Origin: Cynocephalus volans
Lineage: Eukaryota > Chordata > Mammalia > Dermoptera > Cynocephalidae
Length of the DNA stretch: 64,000 nt
Assembly: GCF_027409185.1 (NCBI RefSeq)
Contig: NC_084463.1
Coordinates: 53,934,907 to 53,998,906, forward strand
Reading direction: 5' to 3'
The notes beneath the pieces were generated by a model. The model was not told the origin of the DNA, did not search any database, and saw only the letters and a list, made by a program, of their open reading frames with translations. Numbering within the stretch: position 1 is the first letter of the stretch; every line of letters begins with the position of its first letter. Made by a program: the position numbers and the translations under genes. Shown here in pieces: positions 34,190-44,960 of this stretch.

Positions 34190-36500
34190 TTTATTAAAAT
34201 TTGTGGGATGCAGCAAAAGCAGTGCTTTGAAGGAAACTATGGCATTGAATGCACCTACTAGAAAATAAGAAATATGTAAAATTAATCACTTATCTTTCCA
34301 TCTTTATAAACTAGGAAAAAGAAGAGCAAATTAAATCCAAAGGAAACAGAAGAAAAAAATAACGAAAATTAGAGCAGAAACCAATAAAATTAAAAATAGG
34401 AAATCAAGAGAGAAAATCAGCAACAGCAATAAGGCTGATTCTTTAAAAACATCAATAAAACTGATAAACCTATAGCAAGGTAAGCCAAAAAGATAAAGAC
34501 AGAGGACAGAAAGTAGTACTATCACAAAGGAAGAGAGGACATGACTACACATCCTGCAGACATTAAAAAAGTAATAAAGAAATACTATGAACAACTCTCT
34601 GTGCACACTTTTGATAACTAGAGAAATGGACCAATCCCTAGGAAGACACAATTTATCAAAACATATAAGAAAAAATACACAATTAGATTAGGTCTTTATC
34701 TGTTATGAAAATTGAGTAAATAAATAATAATCTTCAAAACAGAAAGCACCCAGTCTAGATGTGTTCACCGGGGAATTCAAAGAACGATTTAAGGAAGAAA
34801 TTATACCAATTCCATAAACCTATTTTAAAGAATAGAGTATGGGATACTTCTTTACTTATTCTAAAAGGACAGAATACCAATACCAAAACCAGACAAAGAT
34901 ATGACAAGAATAGAAAACTATGAACCATTATCTCCCATAAGCTACATGCAGAAATTATCAACAAAATATTAGCATACCTTAACCAACAATGCAAAAAAAT
35001 AATTATGCAACAGGACCAAGTGGGATTTATCCCAGACAGACAAGGCTGTTGCAACATTTGAAAATCAATTAATGTAATACATCACATTAACACTAAAAAG
35101 GAAAAAAATCACATAATTATATCAACAGATACAGAAAAATCATTTGACAAAATACGACACCATTCATCATAAAAATCCTCAGTAAACTATAAAACTATAA
35201 AATACAAAGGAAATTTACAACTTGATAAAGACTATCTACAGGAAAATATAGCTAACATCATCTTTAATGGTGGGAAACTGAAAGCTTTTCCACAAAATCA
35301 GGAACAAGGCAAGAGTGTGCCCTGTCACCACCACTCCTTTCAACATTGTACTAAAAGAACTGGCTAACACACTAAGACAAGAAATTGAATAAAAATAAAC
35401 AGATTGTGAATAAATAAAGTTGTCTTTGCAGATGACATGATCCTGTAGAAAATCCAAGTAAATGGTGCGGATGATAAAACACCTGGAATTAATAAGTGAT
35501 TATGGCAAGATTGCAGGAGTAAGGCAAATATACAAAAGTCAATCACTTTTCCATACACCAGCAATGATCAAATAGAATTTGAAATGAAACAAATAATCCT
35601 AAATGCATCAGTGCTCCAAAAATGAAATAGTTGCAAATCATATATCTGATAAAAAATAATAATAATACTCAGAATACATAAAAAAAAAAAACTCATACAA
35701 CTCAATAACCAAATAACCTAACTCAAAAATGGGAAAAGGACTTGAATAAACATTTCTCCAGAGATGATATATAAATGGGTAACAAGCATATGAAAACATG
35801 CTTAATATCCTCAATCACTAGAGAAATGTAAATCAACACCAAAATCAAATACCACTTTACACCCAATGGAAAATAAATGTGGGCAAAATTGGAACATTTA
35901 CACGCTACTGGTGAGAACGTAAAATGGTGCAGCAACTACAAAAAATAGTACAGCAGCTTTTCAAACATTTAAAAATAAGATTACCATATGATCCAGAAAT
36001 CCAACCTTTATGTATATATCCAAAACAACTGATAGCAGGGTCTTGAAGAGGTATTCTCATATCCATATTCACAGCTGAATTATTCATATAACCAAGAGGT
36101 GGAAGCAACCCAAATGTCTATCAACCAATGAGTGAATAAACAAAATGTGGTATAAACATACAAAGGAATATTATTCAGCCTTAAAAAGAGGAAATCTTGA
36201 TGTGCTATAACATGGGCCCTCAAAGGCAATATGCAAAGTGAAATAAGCCACAAAATGACAAATATTGTATGGTCCAAGTAGTATCAGTCCAATTCATAGA
36301 AACACTATGTAGAATGGTGGTTGCCAGAAGCAGGGAGGAGACAGAAATTGAGAATTGTCATTCAATGGGGTTAGAGTTTCAGTTTTTCAAGACAAAAAAG
36401 TTCTGTACATCTGCTGCACAACACTGTATACAAATAAACTTAACACTATTTAAAGGTGAAGAAAAGGTTAAGAAGAAAAATATTGTTATGTGGTTTTCAC
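34190..36500 (+). repeat. L1 3' half: ORF2 RT region to 3'UTR
   Basis: Sense L1 beginning in ORF2 (aaaatttgtgggatgcagca at 34197), through the RT core (tttgcagatgacatgatcct, the FADDMI site at 35425), the C-terminal part (ttattcagccttaaaaagag near 36172) and the 3'UTR to about 36480. Dense stops; dead. Confidence 0.85.
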
Positions 36501-36589
36501 TATAATTTTCAAAAAAGTAAATTATTTTATAAAATTATTTTAAAACTCAATAGACCCAAACTAAAATATTTTTTAAAAAAAACCAAAAT

Positions 36590-37030
36590 ATTTGATTAAC
36601 CAAAAAGAAGTTAGGAAAGAAAAAACAGGGAACCAAAAGGAAGATGAGACAAATAGAAAATAAGAGCAAAATGGAATACCTATATTTAGTCACTAGTTTA
36701 TTAATTAAAAATTAACAATTTACGTGGAATTTTACTAAATATTTTACTTAATGTATAGTCAGATTTGATAGGTTAGACCCAACAATACACTATCCACAGA
36801 GATATACTTTAAATACAAAGACATGTACAGAGTGGGGGGGCGGGAAGAAAGATACATTACAGACACACTAATTATAAATGGCTTAAGTGGAGATACAAAT
36901 ACTAGCAGAAAAAAAAAAAAAAAAAACAAAAAAACAAAAACCCACCTCGGTACAAAACATATTACCAGAAATAAAGAGAGCATTTTAAAAGAATAAAAGT
37001 ATCATATGTGAAGATGATATAATAATTACA
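36590..37030 (+). repeat. Old L1 fragment
   Basis: aaccaaaaggaagatgagac and the ttgataggttagaccc / aatacaaagacatgtacaga order correspond to the L1 ORF2 start region; highly diverged, with a poly-A expansion at 36907-36926. Confidence 0.55.
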
Positions 37031-37064
37031 AACGTCCCTGTGCCTAAACACAGTTCCTAATGTA

Positions 37065-37270
37065 CAGTCATGCATCACGTAATGACTGACATTCTAAGAG
37101 ATACGTCATTGAGCGGTCTTGTCATTGTGTGAACATTAGAGTGCACTTACACAACCTTAGATGGTACAGCCTACTTCACACCTAAGCTATGTAATATAGA
37201 CTGTTGCTCCAATCACTGTCATATGTGTGGTCTGTTGCTGACTGAAACATCATTTTGTGACACAACTACT
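37065..37270. mobile_element. MER-type DNA transposon fragment
   Basis: cagtcatgcatcacgtaatg, gtcattgtgtgaacattaga, gtgcacttacacaaccttag and cacacctaagctatgtaata match a well-known mammalian MER DNA transposon; I do not fix the subfamily. Confidence 0.65.
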
Positions 37271-37850
37271 CCTGAAACAAAAAAGCAACAAAACTAAAGT
37301 GGGAAATTGACAAATCTGCAACCACAGTGGGAGAACTAATACTCCTCTCTCAGTAACTAATGGAACAGCAAGATAAAAGTCAGTAAGACTACTGATCTAA
37401 GAGACAAAAATCTTGACCTGCTTGATATTTATACAGCACAATGTAGAGCAGTCATCAAGACAGAGCATACGTTGAACTATAAAACAAGTCTCAACAATGA
37501 AATCTTACAATGCATGTTCTGACTACAATGAAGTTAAATTAAAAACCAATAACAAGGGCCGAGCCTGTGGCGCACTAGGGAGAGTGCGGCGCTGGGAGCG
37601 CACGATGCTCCCGCTGCGGGTTCGGATCCTATATAGGAATGGCCGGTGCGCTCACTGGCTGAGTGTCGGTCACAAAAAAGACAAAAAAATAAAAATAAAA
37701 AAACAATAACAACAAAAATCCAGAAAAGACTCAGATATGTGAAAATTGAATGATATACTTCAGAATAACCTGTGAGTAAAAGAAGTATTCACAAAATAAT
37801 TTGGAATATACTTAAACATATTGTAACAATGATATTTCTGGCAGATTAAA
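37271..37850 (+). repeat. L1 ORF2 fragment, split by a SINE
   Basis: gggaaattgacaaatctgca to attaaaaaccaataacaa, then continuing after the SINE (ccagaaaagactcagatatg). Sense, diverged. Confidence 0.6.
37556..37704 (+). repeat. CYN-type SINE, young CG-rich form
   Basis: gggccgagcctgtggcgcac to cggatcctatataggaatgg, then a short second unit ending gagtgtcggtcac and an A-rich tail. Flanked by aataacaa repeats (37547 and 37704), consistent with target-site duplication. Confidence 0.9.
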
Positions 37851-39020
37851 GGTGGCCACAACTTCCTTCCTACTCCCATCCCTGTGATAAAAACAGATTT
37901 CTGAGTAAAGCTAACAAAAGTGGGTGGGCTGCCACATACACAGAAGGAACTGGAAATTCTTTTTCATGATCTGGTGATGTCACTGAGGTTCCCACAAGCC
38001 TCTGCACAGTCCACTAGGAACCAACTGAGGTTTCCATCGTTTCCTAGGGAGTCAGTCCTGCTGCCTGTAGACCAGGACCTGATGGTTAGCATTGGTCCCT
38101 ACCCAGTAACAGCACGTGACATTCTGCGTCTCCTTTAAATCCTGATTTCACAACCTGACACATGTGGAATGAATGGGGAAATTTGAGTGTGGGTGAAGCT
38201 GTTGATGATATCAATAATTAGCTTTAACTTTTTCAATTTGGTTAAGGATATTGTGGTTATAGAACCCATATGTAGTTTTTACTGTGTATTCTAAAGCATG
38301 AAAAATCAAGTCTCTATTCTACTTTAAATTTATCAATCAAGAAATTAACATGGTAACTTTCACTGAATCTATTAAATAGATGTTTATTCTCACCCAATAT
38401 GCTAACCTGTGAGTCTTCAATGGATTACGTTACTCAGTTGGAAACATTGCTCTAGTGTATACCCCATAATGGAATAAAATAACAGAGTCACAGGGTAGTT
38501 GCACTCCATAATCTTTATTCTAATCTATATCCAGTGACTGATAATTTTTTGCCCAAACTCACAAGTTCCATTCACTCATCCATCTATCAAATCTTTAGTT
38601 ATTTTTTTGCGAGACAGACATCATCTATGTCTTTTCTTCCCTGGTTACTGCCACAATCTAGGCAAGGAACTTCACAAAGTGGTGTCTCAGAGCTGCCGCT
38701 ACTAACACTTCTCCCCAAGCAGGAAAATGACGCACTTGAGTCATCCAGGTTGATGTGGACTTAAGTGTGGGATGTGTATGAAAGAAACATTAAATTTGGG
38801 GGTGGACAGATGGGGCATGTAAGAGGCTGGACACTTGACCAAGAACTATCCCTGGTTTTCTATTGTCCTAAAGTATGGCCTGCTTTGCTCCATATCCTGT
38901 GTCTTCTCTGATCCTGTAATTTCCCCTCAGTGACTCTATTCTGCAGATCCAGAACTCAGCCTTAATCTTCCCAGAGCCAACTTCTGAATTGAGAATCTAA
39001 AAATAATTGATATTTTTCTG
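37851..39020. other. Intronic DNA, unassigned
   Basis: No gene or repeat recognised; short open frames at 37920 and 38534 have no family resemblance. Confidence 0.4.
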
Positions 39021-39024
39021 TTCA

Positions 39025-39645
39025 ATCTAGATGCCTTTTATTTATTTCTGTTGCCAAACGGCCCTGGCTAGCACCTCCTGTACAATAATGAATAGATGTG
39101 GAGAGAGTAGATATACTGAATTTGATACTGATCTCAAGAAATAAATATGCAAGCTTTCACCATTAGAGATGATGTTAGCTGTGCATTTCTTACATGCCCT
39201 GTATAAGTTCAGAATGTTCCCTTCTACTCCTCCTTTGTTGAGTCTTTTCATCATGAATGAAAGGTGAATTTTGTCAAATATTTTTTCTGCATCTATTAAA
39301 ATGAGTGTTAATTATCGTATTGATATGCTGTATCATATTAAATGAGTTTTGACTGTTAACCAGCCTTGTATTTCTGGTATGAATCCTACTTGGTCACAGA
39401 GGATGGATTTTTTTTTTCTTGTATTTTGTTGAAGATTTTTGCATCTATATTCATAAGCCATATTGGTCAAAATGTTTCTTTCCTTGTGATGTCTTTGATG
39501 GTTTCGCTATCACAGTAGTACTGGCCTCATAAAATGAATTGGGAAGTGTCTCTACTGCTAGTTTTGGAGATTTGAAAAGAACTGATACTAAATCTTCTCC
39601 AAACGTTTGGTAGAATTCACCCTCAACATGGGCTTATCTTCCTGT
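39025..39645 (-). repeat. Antisense L1 ORF2 fragment
   Basis: The plus strand shows antisense ORF2: tttttctgcatctattaaaa, ccagccttgtatttctggta, tcctacttggtcac and tttggtagaattcaccc. Diverged. Confidence 0.8.
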
Positions 39646-40345
39646 TCTAAATTCAATCATATTACTAGTTTAATGCAAATCAAGTAAATATTTATGTGAA
39701 GGCAAAGATTGTCAGACTTCATTTAAAAACAAAAACAAAAAACAAGAGACTCAACAATATGCTATCCAGAGATGTGGTTTAAATCCAAAGACACTGATTG
39801 AAAGTAAAAATATAAAAAAATATATACAAACTCTAGTAATAAAAAGGTCAAGTGAAAGCAGGGACACACATTACCACCTGCATGATCACAGCAGTACTTT
39901 CCAAAATGGCCAAAAGGAGGAAACAGCCCACGTGACCTCCTGTGTACAAGTGGATAGACAAAAGGTGGTCTATATGTATCACAGAATACTATTGAGCTTT
40001 AAAAAGTAAGGAAAAAAACTGACAAGGATGAACCTTGAAGCCACTATGCTACATGAAATAGGCCCATTACAAGGGGACAAACATGGTATGATTCCACTTA
40101 CATGAGGTTCCTATGGTAGAGAAATTCATAGAGACAGAAAGTGGGGTAGAGGGGAGTAGGGATTTAGTGTGTGAAGAATACAGAATTTGGGGAAAATGAA
40201 AAAAAAATTCTGTAGATGGATAGTGGTGATGGCTGCAAATTAATGTGAATAAACTTAATACCACTAAACTGTAACCTTAAAAATGATTAAAGTGTCAAAT
40301 TTTACGTTATGTATATTTTATCAGAATAAAAAAGTTTTTAACTGT
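39646..40345 (+). repeat. L1 3' end
   Basis: Sense L1 3' part: tcacagcagtactttccaaa, gggatttagtgtgtgaagaa, gatagtggtgatggctgcaa and tttacgttatgtatatttta. It adjoins an antisense L1 fragment, another 5'-inversion-like arrangement. Confidence 0.75.
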
Positions 40346-40510
40346 TAACTAGTTTTAATAATACATAATTCATAGATATGATTGATGCATAAATCTATAC
40401 TTCCCTACTAATTTTAAGTGATTAGGTGAAATAATAGAATTAAATACAATCTTTAAAAGTGTTTGAAAACATGACTAGCCGTTTTTGAGCTAGAAACATA
40501 CAATTTTTGA

Positions 40511-40678
40511 GGGGCTGGCCCGTGGCTCACTCGGGAGAGTGTGGTGCTGATAACACCAAGGCCACGGGTTCGGATCCTATATAGGGATGGCTGGTTTGCT
40601 CACTGGCTGAGCGTGGTGCTGACAACACCAAGCCAAGGGTTGAGATCCCCTTACTGGTCATCTTTAAAAAAAAAAAGA
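40511..40678 (+). repeat. CYN-type SINE dimer with target-site duplication
   Basis: Complete dimer, A-tail then (AAAG)n. The duplicated target agaaacatacaatttt is present at about 40493 and 40686 on either side, which proves retroposition. Confidence 0.95.
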
Positions 40679-40689
40679 AGAAAGAAAGA

Positions 40690-41180
40690 AACATACAATT
40701 TTCTATTAGTATAAACTACTGATAAAATCAGGGAAATATGTATGAGCAAAAGGTACAAACGATTAAAAACTGTGCTCCCTGTTTTTATTCTGTATCTTTC
40801 TCTTGACTCTTGTTCAAATGTATCCCACAAACTCCTGCATGTTTCTCCCACTGACTCCTATGACTGTCACCACAGCTGCTGGCTGGTAGCACAGCGGAGG
40901 AGGGACCAAACCTCATCAATGAGCAAACACACCCTTAAGGTTTTGCCAAGAGTGACATTTCCAATGTAAAAAGAAAGTTACTGTGTCTATTTTTGAGCAT
41001 CAACAGTTCCTCCTCCTTTGCAGGCACTGTGCATATGCATTAGAATAAAAATTTACAAACACAGAAACAAAAATAGTAGGACATGATACCAGAGGAAATT
41101 AGAACTGAGAAAAGGAAAAGACCAGGAAAAATCCCCCTTTGGTTGTTTGGGTCAAGACTACTTGGTAGTAATACCATGTA
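40690..41180. other. Intronic DNA, unassigned
   Basis: No gene or repeat recognised. Confidence 0.4.
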
Positions 41181-41181
41181 T

Positions 41182-41262
41182 GAGCATACTTCAAAAAGTT
41201 TGTGGAAAAATAAAACTAAAACATGACAGAAATCTTTTCCTAAACTTTTTGAAGTACCCTCA
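41182..41262 (+). mobile_element. Short mariner-like MITE, second copy
   Basis: gagcatacttcaaaaagttt on the left and ctttttgaagtaccctca on the right, about 81 bp, same family as 4978-5056. The left flank is TA. Confidence 0.7.
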
Positions 41263-42290
41263 TTATGGGGAAAAATGGACAGTGTGGTTTCATTTTGGAT
41301 TTGTGGGGCTTGATGTGGCACATCGAGTTGACCGTGTGTTGCAAAGGCTGGAAAGAGCTGAAAGCTTGGAGAGATGCAGGTAGGAGAGTCAAACCACAGA
41401 AAGTCACATCAAGTCAAGGAGAACTTCAGAGTGGAACGGAACAAAAGGGAACACATGGATGAGTTGTTTTAAGAAGAAAAATAAAGCAGAATTCAGGGGA
41501 TAAAGAGAAGAAACCATCAGCAAGGTCATGTCTAAAACAGAGAACAATTTCCATGGAAAAATCATGAATAATAATTTCAAATATGGCAGAAGATTCAAAG
41601 AAGGTAATGCACATAAATCTTTGGACAATAAATACTTGGTGAACTTCTGAAGAAGTGAACAAAGATCACATTGAGGAGAGTACAGTACAAATGAGCAATG
41701 AAAATATCCATCAGAAAGTATAACTTTGCACTGCCTGGTACAATCCATATATACAGAACAGCTGAGAGAAAGTATGGAGAGTTATGTAAGAACCTGCAGT
41801 AGATTCTGTCCTCCACACATCCCAGGCTGTATCCATGCATCAAGTGGGGACTTTCAAAGTCTGTCTGGAACCACACTATTTTAGTAACTCCAGAGAAACC
41901 TTATTAGCTGATGTGTGATTTAATCCTAGGTAACCATTACCACTGCAGAATGCTGAGTGTATTTCCAGGTTGGTAGTGAAACGCTGTCCACTACACCGTG
42001 CATGTGACCAGAAAAGACTGCTTCAAACTTCACATCCCATGAGGATGCAGCGCGTTCTCCTCTTTGGGTCATTTTGAATCATGTGACAATGCATCTTTTT
42101 GCTGTGGTGTCGGAAAGACTAGAGACCAACTTGCACTCAACTTAGATGGCTCTAAGGTCTTGTAACCTGCCTGTATCAACATGTGAACTTTACCTTGTCT
42201 ATGTATATTTCTCTGATGCTGAATTTTGTTTCTTTTAATTTCACCATGTTAATGAACCCTCATGAGGCTCCTAAAATACAAAAAACTTAC
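41263..42290. other. Intronic DNA, unassigned
   Basis: No gene or known repeat recognised in the first kilobase of the large intron. Minus-strand open frames at 41404-41876 overlap each other in different frames and have no recognisable domain. Confidence 0.4.
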
Positions 42291-42347
42291 CAGAGATGTA
42301 CTCATTTCCTGTGCTCTTGTAAACACTAGAGGACTCTGGAGTTACAG
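42291..42347 (-). CDS. Start exon of the zinc-finger gene (MSTSL)
   Basis: A 57-bp minus-strand exon with acceptor CACCTTCTCTTCCAG and donor CTG|GTAAGT. It contains ATG at 42305-42303 and five codons (MSTSL), ending in phase 0, exactly the phase the KRAB-A exon needs. The bases before the ATG (ACAGGAAATG) give an A at -3. KRAB-ZNF genes usually start with such a very short coding exon. The join across about 29.5 kb is inference from phase and splice sites. Confidence 0.75.
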
Positions 42348-42419
42348 CTGGAAGAGAAGGTGAACGGAGACAGTCTTGAGAGAAACGGTGAGGCTTGCTC
42401 CACCCCCATCCCCGTGTAT

Positions 42420-42660
42420 CCCCCAACATCCCCCCTAAGACCCCCACCATCCCACGATAACCATCACCCCCACCCCACAATCCACTTTCATCCCCCTAGA
42501 ACCCCCCAAGTCCCTTTTAGGCCCTACCATCCCCCTACACCCCCCACCATCCCCAGAGGCCCCCCACCCCCCCTATATCCACCATCCTCCTCCTATGGCC
42601 CCCACCAACCCCCTGTGTCCCTCACTTTCCCCCTCCACACCCCACCACCCCCAGACTCCT
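42420..42660. repeat. C-rich low-complexity tract
   Basis: Degenerate repeats of ccccaccatccccc type over about 240 bp, within the first intron. No coding meaning. Confidence 0.8.
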
Positions 42661-42689
42661 TCAGACTCCACTGTCCCCAGGACCCGGCT

Positions 42690-43560
42690 CTGGTCCTCCT
42701 GCCCCTTCCTCGTCCCACCCTCGTCCCCAGCCCCCGGGGTTTGGAGAGGGGACGGCTTATCCCCGCCACGGCATCGGCGGGCGGACGTTGCCAAGGCACA
42801 GCGGGAAGGGCTGGGCACAGGCCCGGGCGCAGGCGACAGCGGCTGCTCACCTGAGGCGCCGCGGGAGGCTGGGGGACAGCGGGCCGCGGCCGCGGGGAGA
42901 GAAGCGGGAACGCCAGATGCCACCCAGAGCGGGTCGCAGACCCAGCGGGGAACCCTGAGCCTGAGAAGAAGGCGGTTCGTGCGCGCATGCGTGCGGGGTT
43001 GGGGCGCAGAGGCTTGGGTCCGCGGGAACGCGGCGCCTTCCGGCTCCTGGTTCCGGGCCTGTGCGCGGCCGTTTCCGCTCCGGCTTGAGAGGACGCGGCC
43101 TGGGCGTCCGGGCGTTGACGGGGCGGCGTTCACGAAGGAGCCGCATCCTCGCACGCTGCCTTCTGCCAAGGCCACCTGTTCCCGCGCGCCCCGTGTGCTC
43201 CGGCGCCTCCCCCAGGGCTGCTCGGGAAGCAGATGAGGCCGCCGGCCGGGCGGCTGCAGAGGGGCTGCGGAGCGGGTCGGGTGGGAGTGGCCCCTGGAGA
43301 CCGTCTGCAGGAGGTTTGCGGGAGCTCGGCGGGGAGGACGCAGCAGAGGCCGCGCCTGACCCTCCCGTGCCGGGACCGCTGCAGACTGCGGGGTCGGGAG
43401 CACCTGCTCCCCTGCCAGGTCTCTACAGCCGTCCAGATGAGCGTCCGAGCACGGCTGTGTCCCGCCTCACGTTTAAGATCTCAGGTGTTCAACGTGGCAT
43501 CCAGAGCCCTCCCGGTCTGTCCTCACCTACCCCATGATCCCGGGAGATTCACCTGCCCCA
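42690..43560. promoter_or_regulatory. CpG-island promoter of the zinc-finger gene
   Basis: Very GC- and CpG-rich (for example 42870-43350), unlike its surroundings, and located just upstream of the start exon on the minus strand. This is the expected promoter type of KRAB-ZNF genes. Long open frames on both strands are a by-product of high GC. It could also drive a divergent plus-strand transcript. Confidence 0.7.
42851..42990 (-). other. Candidate non-coding first exon
   Basis: A strong donor CAG|GTGAGC (minus strand) has its exon end at 42851, inside the CpG island and about 500 bp upstream of the start exon. The 5' boundary is arbitrary. Confidence 0.35.
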
Positions 43561-44499
43561 GAGACCCAGCTCAATGATACCCACCTGGAAGGCACACCCG
43601 CCCCCTCCTGTCCGGTGTCCCCTCCCCATGGTGATTCTCCGGTGTTCTGTCTGTTTCCCCACCAGGGGTGAGCTTTTCACAGCAGAAACATCGCGGTCAG
43701 ACCCACCAGTTGGCACAGCGCGGGTGCTGAGGGGACGAGTGAACAGTGCAGTCCCTTTCTTACTTGTGTGGAAAGTAAAGCGAAAATGTAGGAGATGGAA
43801 TTCAGGCCCCTGAGATTCCCACGAGCAATCCAGGGACATGAGAAGCACCTAGCACCAGCACCACGACTCATCTTCCTCACACTGCCGCTTGTTTCACACA
43901 GATCACTGGCTCTGGTAGATGGTGGGTCAGGAATGACCAGACACTGGTCCTTCTCCTCAGGGACCTCCTGTCCCACTAGCAGAGATGCTCAGAGACTCAA
44001 ACACTGACATGCACTGTGGATTTGGGTTTAACATAAGCAACAAGTGGTGTTTTGGTATAAGTGTATCCCACATATTGAATGGGACATACTTGTACTGAAA
44101 AATTGTTCCTTATTTGAAATTCAACTTTGACTGTATGTCCTGTATTTTATATGGCAACCCTAAAAAATGTCAGAAAAAGCCTGGGGTCAGGCAGTTAGAG
44201 GACGCCACAGGGCAGGTAGTATTTGAGCAGGGTTTGATGGATGAATAGGAGTCTGCCAGGTGCACAAGTCGTGCCAGGCAGAGGGACAGTGTGGTGTTTT
44301 AGGAAACTTCAAGTGGTTTGGCCTGGGGCTGGGTTCATAGGCTCCTGTGTCTGGGCACTTGTTAGTGGGGTTGAACCTCAGGGAGTGAGAAATTGAGAGA
44401 GTAAAGGGGTGACCCTCGTGGCTGGGCCTGCAGCCTGGCCCAGTAGACAGAGTTCAGTTCTCTGTTAGTGTTAAGGGAAACTGCAGGTTTCCTAGCCAG

Positions 44500-44960
44500 G
44501 GAACCAAGATGTTAAGGGAACTGAGGAAACTGCAGGTTCCACCAGCTAAGGCTGGGTTCTTGGTGTCCCAAACAAAGAATTGGAGGAAACACACCAGAGG
44601 TGAAAATCAAAGAGCAGTTTATTTAGAGAGAGAGGGAGCACAGTCCGTCAGAGGAAGGAGCACTCCAGTGAGAGAGTAGCTCAAGAGCAGGACGGTTGCA
44701 TTCCTGGGGGTTTAAGTCCTGCCAGCTGGATTCGTGTCATTTGGTCATTGGTTGAATTAAATGGTACCCTACGTGGGGGTACAGCTCCCTATCTGTCTTT
44801 GTCTCCTGTGGCTATGCGTGCCTATGTCCTCATGGAAGTGGCTTTACTGGCTATCCTACTTGCAATCAGGTTTCCTCTTCTGGCTCTTGTCCTTTTCCAA
44901 TTTACCACAACAGCATCAGTGAAAATGGGAAGGAATCCCACAATTCAGGAACCCAGATGA
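44500..44960 (-). repeat. Possible antisense LTR fragment
   Basis: gggttcttggtgtcccaaac, agagcagtttatttagagag (AATAAA on the minus strand) and tcattggttgaattaaatgg are arranged like an antisense retroviral LTR. Unnamed; boundaries approximate. Confidence 0.35.

Noticed and set aside
32550-34268. Multiple 60-154-codon open frames on both strands
   Set aside because: They fall in the tandem-repeat 5'UTR of an L1; overlapping frames in both directions and no domain.
42360-43577. Several long open frames on both strands (up to 276 codons) in the GC-rich block
   Set aside because: They overlap in five frames, lack domains and coincide with a CpG island; high GC alone leaves few stop codons.
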